64,000 nucleotides of DNA, taken from contig NZ_NHMK01000014.1 of assembly GCF_002198095.1 (NCBI RefSeq), positions 62,001-126,000 of the forward strand, read 5' to 3'. Below, piece after piece: positions 40,138 through 48,588 of this stretch. Source of the stretch: Deinococcus indicus. Its GTDB lineage: Bacteria > Deinococcota > Deinococci > Deinococcales > Deinococcaceae. The notes under the pieces are model-generated. The model worked only from the letters and a program-made list of their open reading frames with translations, did not search any database and was not told the DNA's origin. The translations under genes were made by a program, and so were the position numbers. The first letter of the stretch is position 1. Each line of letters begins with the position of its first letter.

Positions 40138-41532
40138 ATGACCACCCGCACCCCCCTCAACGACGACAACCTGATCCTCGACACCGACTCCTACAAGAGC
40201 AGCCACTACCTGCAGTACCCCGCCGGCACCACCCGCCTGTTCTCCTACCTGGAAAGTCGCGGCGGCAAGTACCCCCAGACCCGCTTCTTCGGGTTGCAGT
40301 ACATCCTCGACCGCTACCTGACCCGCCAGATCACCGCCGAGATGGTCGAGGAAGCCCGCACGCTGATCGAAGCGCACGGCGAACCCTTCCCCTACGAGGG
40401 CTGGATGCGCGTCGTGAACGTCCACGGGGGCCGCCTGCCCCTGGAGATTCGCGCCGTTCCGGAAGGCACGCTGGTGCCCATCCACAACGTCCTGATGACC
40501 TGCACGAACACCGACCCCGAACTGCCCTGGCTGCCCGGCTGGTTCGAGACCATGCTGATGCGCGTCTGGTACCCCACCACCGTCGCCACGCAGAGCTACT
40601 TCCTGCGCGAGATCATTCGCGCCGCCCTGGAGAAGACCAGCGACCGCGCCGCCGAGGAACTCCCGTTCAAACTCCACGACTTCGGCAGTCGCGGTGTCTC
40701 CAGCCGCGAGAGCGCCGGCATCGGCGGCCTCGCGCACCTGATCAACTTCCAGGGCAGCGACACCCTCGAAGCCCTGCGCGTGGGACGCAACCACTACGAC
40801 AGCGACCTTGCCGGCTTCAGCATCCCCGCCGCCGAACACAGCACCATCACCTCCTGGGGCAAGGCGCACGAGGCCGACGCCTACCGCAACATGATCACCC
40901 GCTTCAGCCGCCCCGGCAGCGTGTACGCCGTCGTCAGCGACTCCTACGACCTCAAGAACGCCATCAACCACCTGTGGGGCGACACGCTGAGACAGCAGGT
41001 CATCGAGTCCGGCGGCACCCTGGTCGTCCGGCCCGACAGCGGCGAACCGCCCGCCATGGTCCGCCTCGCCGTGAACGCCCTGGCCGCCCGCTACGGCACC
41101 ACCACCAACAGCAAGGGCTACAAGGTCCTGAACCACGTCCGCGTCATCCAGGGCGACGGCATCGACGAACAGACCATCCGCCAGATCCTCGACAACCTCG
41201 ACGTGGACGGCTACAGCGCCGAGAACGTGTCTTTCGGCATGGGCGGCGCCCTCCTCCAGAAAGTCGACCGCGACACCCAGCGCTTCGCGTACAAGGCCAG
41301 CGCCGGCCTGATCGACGGCGCGTACCGCGGCATCTACAAAGACCCCGTCACCGACCCCGGCAAACGCAGCAAGGACGGCGTCCTCGACCTCGTACAGGAA
41401 GGCGGCCGCATGGTCACCAGGGCGTACAGGACCTTCGATACGGACTTCCCCGGCAGCCTGCTGCGCACCGTGTACCGCGACGGCGAACTGCTGGTGCGGG
41501 ACACGCTGGAGGAAGTGCGGAGCCGGGCGTGA
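40138..41532 (+). CDS. nadV: Nicotinamide phosphoribosyltransferase (NAMPT/NadV)
   Basis: 464 residues, the bacterial NadV length. It joins nicotinamide and PRPP to give NMN. Motifs: LDTDSYKSSHYLQYP at the N-terminus, LHDFGSRGVSSRESAGIGG (active-site His and Arg), GTLVVRPDSGEPP (phosphate site) and ENVSFGMGGALLQ. A good AGGAGG lies 7 bases before the ATG, so unlike many genes here it has a true leader. First gene of the NAD salvage operon with pnuC and nadR. Confidence 0.97.
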   Translation: MTTRTPLNDDNLILDTDSYKSSHYLQYPAGTTRLFSYLESRGGKYPQTRFFGLQYILDRYLTRQITAEMVEEARTLIEAHGEPFPYEGWMRVVNVHGGRLPLEIRAVPEGTLVPIHNVLMTCTNTDPELPWLPGWFETMLMRVWYPTTVATQSYFLREIIRAALEKTSDRAAEELPFKLHDFGSRGVSSRESAGIGGLAHLINFQGSDTLEALRVGRNHYDSDLAGFSIPAAEHSTITSWGKAHEADAYRNMITRFSRPGSVYAVVSDSYDLKNAINHLWGDTLRQQVIESGGTLVVRPDSGEPPAMVRLAVNALAARYGTTTNSKGYKVLNHVRVIQGDGIDEQTIRQILDNLDVDGYSAENVSFGMGGALLQKVDRDTQRFAYKASAGLIDGAYRGIYKDPVTDPGKRSKDGVLDLVQEGGRMVTRAYRTFDTDFPGSLLRTVYRDGELLVRDTLEEVRSRA

Positions 41533-41534
41533 AT

Positions 41535-42509
41535 ATGGACAAGCGGTACACCGTTTTTGTCAGCAGCACGTATAAGGACTTAGTAGATGCGCGCTGGGCC
41601 GTCGCTAGAGCTTTGATGCGCTTGAATCTGATACCGCTTGGCATGGAAGCCTTTACTGCGTCCGAAAAAAATCAATGGGACATAATTAAAAAGACCATCG
41701 ACCTTAGTGATTACTATGTCTTGATCCTGGGAAATTGCTACGGATCAATCGATTCTGAAACTGGAATTAGCTACACCGAAAAGGAATATCGCTACGCATT
41801 AGAGCAGGGAATTCCGTGTCTTACGTTTATCTCGAAAGATGTGCCCATTCTGCCAGAGCATCGCGAATCAGACGCTCACCGGGAGAAGTTAGATGCTCTT
41901 CGCTCAGAAGTCTCAAAAAGTCGCATGATAGATTTCTGGAAAAATGCCGATGAATTGACAGCACAAGTCACAACCGCCCTAGTTATGGGACAAATTGATA
42001 CGCCGCGCCCTGGATGGATTAGAAACCCACAAGCACGTCCCGAAGTTACTGAGGAAATAGCCAGATTAAGCCGCGAAAATGCCGAGCTACGAAGTCAATC
42101 TTCCATCAACTTACAAGATTTGATCGGCGAGATCAGCAATATTACCCTGGAGATAAACGGCACCAAAAGGACATATCTAGATTTAGCAATAGGTATCGCT
42201 AAATACCTTGTAATAAAATCCAGAGAAGTTTCTTCTATCATAAGCTTCTTGAATAAAGAATTCAACATTCCAAAAGGCAAAACTCTATCCGAGGCGAATA
42301 CAAGTGAGTTTATCGCAACCTTAGCCTCATATGGAATAATCGAGCATCAAACCGTACCGATCTCCAAGTCACAACAAATCAATTCAAATTGGCCAAGCAT
42401 TCATGGAGGCCATGACTCAATAACTCAATATATACTAACTAAAACAGGTCTTAGCATCTTAAGAAGCGAATTTATATCTCACCTTAAATCTCAAAGAGTT
42501 GAACGGTGA
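41535..42509 (+). CDS. DUF4062 (TIR-like) domain protein, foreign base composition
   Basis: 324 residues. Residues 5-95 are a DUF4062 domain: YTVFVSSTYKDLVDAR, YYVLILGNCYGSID and GISYTEKEYRYALEQ, with Glu82/Glu84 near where TIR enzymes have their catalytic Glu. A coiled stretch (EEIARLSRENAELRSQ) and a C-terminal helical, probably winged-helix part (EVSSIISFLNKEFNIPKG) follow. The gene is AT-rich (18 G/C of 60 at 42181-42240) and uses ATA, AGA and TTA codons that its neighbours avoid. It starts 2 bases after the nadV stop and ends 10 bases before the next gene. Recent transfer into the operon is likely; NADase activity is only a hypothesis. Confidence 0.85.
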   Translation: MDKRYTVFVSSTYKDLVDARWAVARALMRLNLIPLGMEAFTASEKNQWDIIKKTIDLSDYYVLILGNCYGSIDSETGISYTEKEYRYALEQGIPCLTFISKDVPILPEHRESDAHREKLDALRSEVSKSRMIDFWKNADELTAQVTTALVMGQIDTPRPGWIRNPQARPEVTEEIARLSRENAELRSQSSINLQDLIGEISNITLEINGTKRTYLDLAIGIAKYLVIKSREVSSIISFLNKEFNIPKGKTLSEANTSEFIATLASYGIIEHQTVPISKSQQINSNWPSIHGGHDSITQYILTKTGLSILRSEFISHLKSQRVER

Positions 42510-42519
42510 GCCGCGCAAT

Positions 42520-43164
42520 ATGAACGCCCTGACCCCTCTCCTTCCGGCCCTGCGTTCTCTGGAGCCGCTGGGCCTCCCCTCCTCTGCCCTGCCGGAGTGG
42601 TTCGCCTATGCGAATCAGCGGCAGGCGGCGCGGCTGGCCGTGCATGTGCAGGCCGAGTTCGCCACGCTGCTGCGGGCCTTCGCGGGGGCGGTGGATCACG
42701 CGTACCTGCGTTCCGATGCGTTCCAGGCGAACGTGGTGCAGGCGGTGCGGGCGGCGGAGATCGCGGAGTCCGAGGACAAACTGCGCTTCATTGCGCGGGC
42801 GCTGGCGGGGTGCGTGCTGAGCTTCCCGCCGCCCGCGCCGGACAGGTTTCAGACGATGCGCGTGATCGAGGGTCTGTCCGACCGGGAGTTGCGGGTGTTC
42901 GTGGGTCTGTTCGACCTGCTCGACCCGATCGACCCGTTCGGGGACAGCCTGCCCGTGAACGGCACGGCGACGGTGGCGGGTCTGTCCCGGCAGGAGTTCG
43001 CGTCGGCCCTGCTGGGGCTGGCGCAACAGGGGTTCCTGAATCGGGCGGACGTGCGCCGGGACGAGTGGAGCGAGCCGGAAGCCGCGTGGACCCTCACGGC
43101 GCTGGCGCGGCAGGTGGCCGTGCTGACGCGGCTGGGCGGGAATGACTGGGAAGGAGACTTATGA
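42520..43164 (+). CDS. Unknown protein A of the NAD operon (helical, C-terminal winged-helix-like)
   Basis: 214 residues, not recognised. A long N-terminal helical part (RQAARLAVHVQAEFATLLRA) is followed by SEDKLRFIARALAGCVLSFP, a pattern of small bacterial helical proteins in which a 'KLRFIARAL'-type helix precedes a winged helix. Here that second part is RELRVFVGLFDLLDPIDPFG, LSRQEFASALLGLAQQGFLN and AWTLTALARQVAVL. High G+C like the host. It overlaps the next gene by 4 bases (ATGA). Confidence 0.7.
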   Translation: MNALTPLLPALRSLEPLGLPSSALPEWFAYANQRQAARLAVHVQAEFATLLRAFAGAVDHAYLRSDAFQANVVQAVRAAEIAESEDKLRFIARALAGCVLSFPPPAPDRFQTMRVIEGLSDRELRVFVGLFDLLDPIDPFGDSLPVNGTATVAGLSRQEFASALLGLAQQGFLNRADVRRDEWSEPEAAWTLTALARQVAVLTRLGGNDWEGDL

Positions 43165-43745
43165 ACGGTGATCTGAACGTGCCCCTACAGTTGGAGCGGT
43201 TGGTAGCGTACCGGGCGGATGGGTCGGTGTCGCCGGTGGTGGTGGCGGGTCGTCTGTCGCCGGACGGGGTGTTCGGTTGGCCGGAGCAGCCGGGAGAAGC
43301 GGCGAGTCCTGAGGCCGTGCAGGAGGGCGTGGCGTTCGCGGCGGCGCTGGCGGGGGCCATGTCTTCCCTGACCGAGTCGAGCGACACGGACACGTCGTAC
43401 GTGCCGTTCGTGCTGCCGCGCGCGTTCACACCGGAGGAACTGGGGGGTGTGGACTGGCTGGGCCTGCTGCCCCTCCCGACCGGTGAGGTCGAGGTGGAGG
43501 TGACCGGATCGGACTTCCGCGTGGCGGAGCAGCTGGCGGAGCATGAGGCGGACGGGGATGTGGAGGACTTCTACGCGCCGGAGGAAGTGCAGACCATCCG
43601 GGCGGCGCAGGCGTTGTTCCTGGCCCACCCGGAGCGGCGGCTGGTGACGGTCACGGCGGGTGGCGCGGCACTGCTGCTGATCGACCTGGCGCGCCTGCCG
43701 CTGGGCGCGTGGGCGGGCGTGGCGACCCTGCGGATCGACACGTGA
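43161..43745 (+). CDS. Unknown protein B of the NAD operon
   Basis: 194 residues, not recognised, acidic. No signal peptide or membrane helix apart from a hydrophobic C-terminal strand (AALLLIDLARLPLGAWAG). The sequence suggests a beta-rich N-terminal half (LERLVAYRADGSVSPVVVAG) and an acidic centre (LAEHEADGDVEDFYAPEE). Start overlaps the stop of protein A, so the two are probably made together. pnuC starts 13 bases downstream. Confidence 0.65.
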   Translation: MNGDLNVPLQLERLVAYRADGSVSPVVVAGRLSPDGVFGWPEQPGEAASPEAVQEGVAFAAALAGAMSSLTESSDTDTSYVPFVLPRAFTPEELGGVDWLGLLPLPTGEVEVEVTGSDFRVAEQLAEHEADGDVEDFYAPEEVQTIRAAQALFLAHPERRLVTVTAGGAALLLIDLARLPLGAWAGVATLRIDT

Positions 43746-43758
43746 GTGGGGCGACCGT

Positions 43759-44349
43759 ATGAACATTCTCGGCCTGAGCATTCCGCCGCTGGTTCTCGAC
43801 CTGACGGGCGGCCTCTGCGTGCTGGTGAGCCTGTATTTCCTGTGGGCGAAGAGCAGCACGTACTGGCACTGGAGCAACCTGTCGCTGCTGCCGTACTTCC
43901 TGCTGTTCGCGTCGGGCGGGCAGTGGATGCTGGCGGGCCTGCAGGTCACGTACCTGCTGTTCGGCATTCACGGGCTGTACCTGTGGCACCTGGAGGCGCG
44001 GCGGGCGCGGGGCGAGATCCGCTTCAACGAGACAGGGTGGTACGGCGTGACGTGGGCAGCGAGTCTGGCGATCTTCGCTTACACGGTGGCCGTGACGGAT
44101 TTCAGCGCGGCGTGGAACTGGGTGCAGTTCGCGGCGGTGACACTCGCCCTGATTGCCAACTTCGGGACGACGCGCCGCTGGGCGTGGTCGTGGCCGGTGT
44201 GGATCGCGGTGAATGCCGTGCAGGCGGTGTACTTCTGGCACGCCGAGTACTGGGTGCTGTTCGCGTTGCAGTTCGTGCTGGCGGCCATGAGCGTGGTCGG
44301 CTGGCAGGCGTGGCGGCGCGACGAGCGGCGTGAAGTGGCGGTTGCCTGA
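43759..44349 (+). CDS. pnuC: Nicotinamide riboside transporter PnuC
   Basis: 196 residues, seven predicted membrane helices with the PnuC pattern: LVSLYFLWAKSSTYWHWSN, GLQVTYLLFGIHGLYLWHL, and aromatic-rich YFWHAEYWVLFALQFVLAAM. PnuC carries nicotinamide riboside by facilitated diffusion, trapped by phosphorylation through the kinase domain of NadR, encoded next. GGGG-rich weak ribosome site; 13 bases after protein B. Confidence 0.93.
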   Translation: MNILGLSIPPLVLDLTGGLCVLVSLYFLWAKSSTYWHWSNLSLLPYFLLFASGGQWMLAGLQVTYLLFGIHGLYLWHLEARRARGEIRFNETGWYGVTWAASLAIFAYTVAVTDFSAAWNWVQFAAVTLALIANFGTTRRWAWSWPVWIAVNAVQAVYFWHAEYWVLFALQFVLAAMSVVGWQAWRRDERREVAVA

Positions 44350-44357
44350 TGGTGTTT

Positions 44358-44395
44358 CCCTCTCCCCGTGGCGGGAGAGGGCCGGGGTGAGGGGG
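44358..44395 (+). repeat. CCCTCTCC-type palindromic repeat between pnuC and nadR
   Basis: CCCTCTCCCC-GTGGC-GGGAGAGGG followed by GGGGTGAGGGGG. Related to units at 53527-53583 and 57630-57732. Confidence 0.75.
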
Positions 44396-44398
44396 CGT

Positions 44399-45427
44399 GT
44401 GAGCAGCAAAAGTGTGTTGGCGAAAACCTATCGGCACGGCCTGATCGTGGGCAAGTTCGCGCCGCTGCACCGGGGGCACATGCTCCTGCTGGACGCGGCG
44501 CTTGAGCAGTGCGAGCGCCTGAGCGTGTGGGTGTACTCGCGCCCGGACTTCCCGGGGATGCCCGGTCCGCTGCGGCGCGGCTGGATCCGGGCACTGTACC
44601 CGGCGCGCCTCTTTCCGGGGCTGGAGTTGCTGCCGGACGCGCCGCAGCCCCCGCTGAACGACGCGCCGGACGCCGTGCACCGCGAGTACGTGCGCGGCGT
44701 GCTGGACGGCTGGGGCGTGCGGCCGGACGCGGTGTTCACGTCCGAGGAGTACGGCGCGGCCTTCGCGGCGTCGCTGGGCGCGGCGCACGTCTGCGTGGAC
44801 CGGGTGCGGGCGGCGGTGCCGGTCAGTGGGACGGCGCTGCGGGCGGACGTGCATGCCCTGCGGCACTTTCTCGATCCGCTGGTGTACGCCCATTTCGTGC
44901 GGCGCGTGGTGATCCTGGGTGCCGAGAGCACCGGCAAGAGCACCCTGACGCGGGCGCTGGGCGAGGCGTTCGGCACGACCTGGGTGCGCGAGTACGGCCG
45001 GGACGTGTACGAACGCGAGGACGGCGCCCTGACCCCCACGCATTTTCTGGAGATCGCGCGCGGCCACCGGGCGCTGGAGGACGAGGCCGCGCAGTCACCC
45101 GGCGCGCACAAGTGGGTGTTCAGCGACACCGACGCCGCCACGACCCTGATGTGGTCGCACCTGCTGACCGGCGCGGCCCACCCGGACCTGCGCGCCCTCG
45201 CGGACGACTGCCGCGCCCGCTACGCGCACACCTTCCTGTGCGACACCGACCTCCCGCACGAGCAGGACGGCTGGCGCGCGAACACCGAGGTGCGGGCCGT
45301 GCAGCAGGCGTTCATCCGGCAGGATCTGGAGGCGCGGGGCGTGCCGTTCACGGTGCTGCGCGGCAGCGTACCCGAGCGGGTCGCGCAGGTGCAGGCTACC
45401 CTGAGCGCAACGGGAGGCCGGGCGTGA
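44399..45427 (+). CDS. nadR: NadR-type NMN adenylyltransferase / ribosylnicotinamide kinase
   Basis: 342 residues. Residues 10-170 are the adenylyltransferase (LIVGKFAPLHRGHMLLLDAA with HxGH; VSGTALRADVHALRHF with the ISxTxxR-type loop). Residues about 175-335 are the kinase with Walker A LGAESTGKSTLTRALG and WVREYGRDVYE. The N-terminal DNA-binding domain of enterobacterial NadR is absent. It phosphorylates imported nicotinamide riboside and makes NAD. GTG 44399 is chosen as it directly follows the repeat; it overlaps the next gene by 4 bases. Confidence 0.93.
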   Translation: MSSKSVLAKTYRHGLIVGKFAPLHRGHMLLLDAALEQCERLSVWVYSRPDFPGMPGPLRRGWIRALYPARLFPGLELLPDAPQPPLNDAPDAVHREYVRGVLDGWGVRPDAVFTSEEYGAAFAASLGAAHVCVDRVRAAVPVSGTALRADVHALRHFLDPLVYAHFVRRVVILGAESTGKSTLTRALGEAFGTTWVREYGRDVYEREDGALTPTHFLEIARGHRALEDEAAQSPGAHKWVFSDTDAATTLMWSHLLTGAAHPDLRALADDCRARYAHTFLCDTDLPHEQDGWRANTEVRAVQQAFIRQDLEARGVPFTVLRGSVPERVAQVQATLSATGGRA

Positions 45428-46251
45428 CGCTTCAGGAAAGCTGGGAGGACCGCAACCGGCGGCAGTTCGACGCGCTGGCCGGCGGGTACGACCGGCTGGG
45501 GTTCCTGGCGCGGGTGGCGGCGTTCGTGGCGGACCGTGTGGGGGCGCGGCCGGGGCAGGCGGCGCTGGACGTGATGACCGGGACGGGCGGCGTGGCGCTG
45601 GCCCTGACCGGGCAGGTGAGGGCCGGCCAGACGGGGACCGGACCGAGGAGCGGGTCCGTGGTGGGCCTGGACCTGTCGGCGGGCATGGTGGAGGCGGCGC
45701 GGCGGCGCGTGCCGGGCGCGCGGTTCGTGGTGGGGGACGCGGCGCGGCTGCCGTTCCCCGACGGGTCGTTCGACGTGGTGGTGTGCGCGTCCGGGCTGTT
45801 CTTCGTGCCGGACATGGACGCGGCGTTGCGGGAGTGGCGGCGGGTGGTGCGGCCGGGCGGGTCGGTGGTGTTCTCGTCGTTCGGGCGGGGCCTGCTGGGC
45901 GAGTTGCCGGGGTTGTGGCGGGCGCGGCTGGAGGCGCACGGGGTCACGCCGGGGTCGGCGCCGCTGGGCCGGATTCCCACGCCGGACGCCGCGCGGGAGC
46001 TGCTGCTGGGCGCGGGCCTGCGGGACGTGCAGGCCGACCGCACGGACCTGCCGTACACCCTGGCGGACGTGACCGGGCGCTGGAACGAGATCGCGTCGGG
46101 TCTGGAGGGGTTGCCGCTGGCGGGCTTCACGCCGGACCTGCGGGCGCAGGTGGAAGCCGAGCACCGCGCGGACCTCGCGCCGCTGTTCGCGGGCGGGCCG
46201 GTGACGGTGCCGCTGCCGGTGATCGTGGCGCGCGCCACCCGGCCAGGGTGA
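45424..46251 (+). CDS. Class I SAM-dependent methyltransferase
   Basis: 275 residues, UbiE/MenG-like fold. Motif I ALDVMTGTGGVALALTG, a Gly/Ser insert, VGLDLSAGMVEAARRR, FVVGDAARLPFPDGSFDVVV and RVVRPGGSVVFSSFGRG. Substrate unknown. GTG 45424 overlaps the nadR stop (GTGA), so it is the last coupled gene of the NAD operon. A nicotinamide-related substrate is possible but nothing in the sequence shows it. Confidence 0.88.
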   Translation: MTLQESWEDRNRRQFDALAGGYDRLGFLARVAAFVADRVGARPGQAALDVMTGTGGVALALTGQVRAGQTGTGPRSGSVVGLDLSAGMVEAARRRVPGARFVVGDAARLPFPDGSFDVVVCASGLFFVPDMDAALREWRRVVRPGGSVVFSSFGRGLLGELPGLWRARLEAHGVTPGSAPLGRIPTPDAARELLLGAGLRDVQADRTDLPYTLADVTGRWNEIASGLEGLPLAGFTPDLRAQVEAEHRADLAPLFAGGPVTVPLPVIVARATRPG

Positions 46252-46303
46252 CCCACGGGGGCGCGGCGACTTTCGGAGGATGAACGGCTGGCCTTCCGGG
46301 GCG

Positions 46304-46309
46304 TACTGT
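46304..46309 (+). promoter_or_regulatory. -10 box TACTGT for TM2 gene
   Basis: TANNNT 5 bases before ATG 46315. Confidence 0.45.
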
Positions 46310-46314
46310 GGGGC

Positions 46315-46908
46315 ATGACCAGACCGGAAGACGATGGAAAGGGCACGCCGGGGAACGCGCCGTCGTGGGTGGATGAAGTGCTGGGCCGCGCCGGCACGAG
46401 CGGCCCGGACGACGGACGCCCCCAGGACCTGCGGATTCCCCCGGCGGCCCCGGTTCCGACCGCGCCGCCGTCCCTGACGAAGCCGGCGGCACCCCAGCCG
46501 GGCCTGGGGTCGCTGCCCGTCACGCCGCCCGCCTCGAACCTGGACCGCTTCGGAGAGCCGGCCCGGCCACAGGCCCCGCAAGCGCTGGGCGGCGCGGACG
46601 TGGCGCAGAAGAAACTGATCGCGGGACTGCTGGGCATCTTCCTGGGCAGCCTGGGGGTGCACAAGTTCTACCTGGGCAACACCACGCCCGGCGCGATCAT
46701 GCTGGGCGTGAACGTGGGCGTGTGGATCGTGGCGTTCGTGCTGGGCCTGCTGACGCTGGGGTTCGGGCTGGTCATCACGTTGCCGCTGGCCGCGCTGGTC
46801 AGCAGCGCCGTGGGGCTGCTGGGACTGGTCGAGGGCATCATCTACCTGACCAAGAGCGACGCGGACTTCGAGCGCGAGTACGTGCGGGGGCAGAAAGCCT
46901 GGCTGTGA
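46315..46908 (+). CDS. TM2-domain membrane protein
   Basis: 197 residues. The first 90 are Pro/Ala-rich and probably disordered. Residues about 98-175 form a TM2 unit: QKKLIAGLLGIFLGSLGVHK then FYLGN, two membrane helices and a third hydrophobic stretch (LGFGLVITLPLAALVSSAVG). TM2 domains occur in small membrane proteins of unknown role. The acidic tail (KSDADFEREYVRGQ) is cytoplasmic. Confidence 0.88.
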   Translation: MTRPEDDGKGTPGNAPSWVDEVLGRAGTSGPDDGRPQDLRIPPAAPVPTAPPSLTKPAAPQPGLGSLPVTPPASNLDRFGEPARPQAPQALGGADVAQKKLIAGLLGIFLGSLGVHKFYLGNTTPGAIMLGVNVGVWIVAFVLGLLTLGFGLVITLPLAALVSSAVGLLGLVEGIIYLTKSDADFEREYVRGQKAWL

Positions 46909-47033
46909 CGGCCTGATCCGGACAGCCGTTTGTGTCACCAACAGACCCCGCTCCTGACGGCGCCGGGCGCTTCATGAACCGTTCAGAATGGGTCTGTTTG
47001 GTTCGTGTCAAGTCCGGAGTGAAACACTGAGCC

Positions 47034-48557
47034 ATGACTGCGCGCCCGTCACCGTTCCTGTCGGCCCCCTGGTGGTGGGCCGGCATGATCGTGACGGCCG
47101 GGCTGTGCGGAACGGTCGCCGCGCTGCTCCTGACGGACCGGCCGGGTCCGGTGATTCTGCTGTCGGGCGTGGTGCGGGCGGCGGCGCTGCTGCTGCTGGC
47201 ACTGGCAGCCGTTCGCGTCCCGGCAGCACTGCGGCCCGTGTTCTACCGCCTGCTGGGCGCGACGCTGGTGTACGTGCTGGCCGAGGCGGCCTTCGTGCTG
47301 ACGGCGTCCTCCCTGAGCATCTCGACGGGTGATCCGGGCCTGCCGGACCTGCTGTACCTGACGTTCTACCCGCTGGTCCTGTGGGCCCTCCAGCCCCTGC
47401 GGGGCGGGCGTCCGCTGCCGCTGATGTCGCGCCTGAACATCCTGGCGACCACCCTGACCATCGTGCTGCCGCTGTACGTCGTGCTGGTGCAGGCCTCGCC
47501 GGAGCAGCGGCAGCTGGCGTGGTGGACGGGCGTGCTGTACCCGGCGCTGGACGCCTGGGTGCTCAGCACGCTGCTGGCGCTGCTGTTCACGCGCCGCCGC
47601 TTGCCCCTGATCGTCCTGCCGCTCGTGACGGGCGTCCTGCTGATCGTGGTGGGAGACGTGGCGTACGTGATTCTCAGCGCCCACGGGCAGTACTCGCCCC
47701 TGCATCCCGTCACGGCGCTGTGGACGGCGGCCATGGGGGCGTTCGGCCTGTCGGCCCTGCGCGCCCTGACGGCCACCACCGACCCGGAATGGAACCGGCC
47801 CGCGTGGGTGCCGGCGCTGGTGCAGGCCGGGCCGTACGTGGCGCTGGGGGTCGCGACCCTGACCTGGGCGCTGATCTCGCACGGGGAGGCGGTCGAGAAC
47901 GTGACCTTCACCGGCATCATGGCCCTCACGGCGCTGCTGCTGGCCCGGCAGGAACTGCTGGGAGCCCGGCAGCGCCGCCTGACGACCCGGCTGCGCAGCA
48001 CCGCACAGGCACTCCAGGGCAGCCGCCGGGACCTGTGGCGGCAACTGCACACCGACGACCTGACCGGCCTGCCCAACCGCCGCGCGTGCCTGGACCGCCT
48101 GGACGGCTGGCTGGCGCAGGACCCCGCCAGGGCCGACGTGGGCGTGCTGTTCCTGGATCTGGACGGCTTCAAGAACGTGAACGACGGGTACGGGCACGCC
48201 GCCGGGGACGAGGTGCTGCGCGTGACCGGGCAGCGCCTGAGCGGGCTGGCCGCGCAGGAACCCGACCTGCTGCCCGCCCGGCTGAGCGGCGACGAGTTCG
48301 CGCTGGTGTTCCTGGGCACCCCGGAGCGGGGCGAGGCGCTGGCCGGGCAGGTCGCGGCGCTGATCGCGCGGCCGATCACCCTGCCGGACGGGCAGACGCT
48401 CACGACGGCCGGGTCGCTGGGACAGATGCACAGCGCCCTGACGGCCGGCGTGACCACCAGCGGCCTGCTGTCCGGCGCGGATCACGCCATGTACCGCATG
48501 AAACGGGACCGCAAGGCGCAGCAGGTCCCGCAGCGTACCCCCACCCTGTTCGACTGA
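47034..48557 (+). CDS. Membrane-bound diguanylate cyclase-like GGDEF protein
   Basis: 507 residues. Eight to nine membrane helices (first: AGMIVTAGLCGTVAALLL) fill residues 15-310 as an unassigned sensor. The GGDEF domain begins at LHTDDLTGLPNRRACLDRLD, with FLDLDGFKNVNDGYGHAAGD and the signature RLSGDEFALVF. SGDEF replaces GGDEF, a variant still found in some active cyclases. AACACT lies 5 bases upstream of the ATG. Related in layout to the protein at 62512. Confidence 0.9.
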   Translation: MTARPSPFLSAPWWWAGMIVTAGLCGTVAALLLTDRPGPVILLSGVVRAAALLLLALAAVRVPAALRPVFYRLLGATLVYVLAEAAFVLTASSLSISTGDPGLPDLLYLTFYPLVLWALQPLRGGRPLPLMSRLNILATTLTIVLPLYVVLVQASPEQRQLAWWTGVLYPALDAWVLSTLLALLFTRRRLPLIVLPLVTGVLLIVVGDVAYVILSAHGQYSPLHPVTALWTAAMGAFGLSALRALTATTDPEWNRPAWVPALVQAGPYVALGVATLTWALISHGEAVENVTFTGIMALTALLLARQELLGARQRRLTTRLRSTAQALQGSRRDLWRQLHTDDLTGLPNRRACLDRLDGWLAQDPARADVGVLFLDLDGFKNVNDGYGHAAGDEVLRVTGQRLSGLAAQEPDLLPARLSGDEFALVFLGTPERGEALAGQVAALIARPITLPDGQTLTTAGSLGQMHSALTAGVTTSGLLSGADHAMYRMKRDRKAQQVPQRTPTLFD

Positions 48558-48588
48558 TCCGGGTTCCGGGGGTGCCGCGCCCCGTGGG

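Noticed and set aside
46912..46946. Terminator behind the TM2 gene
   Set aside because: Only a 5-6 bp stem (ACGGC/GCCGT) with a mixed TTTGTGT tail; too weak to call.
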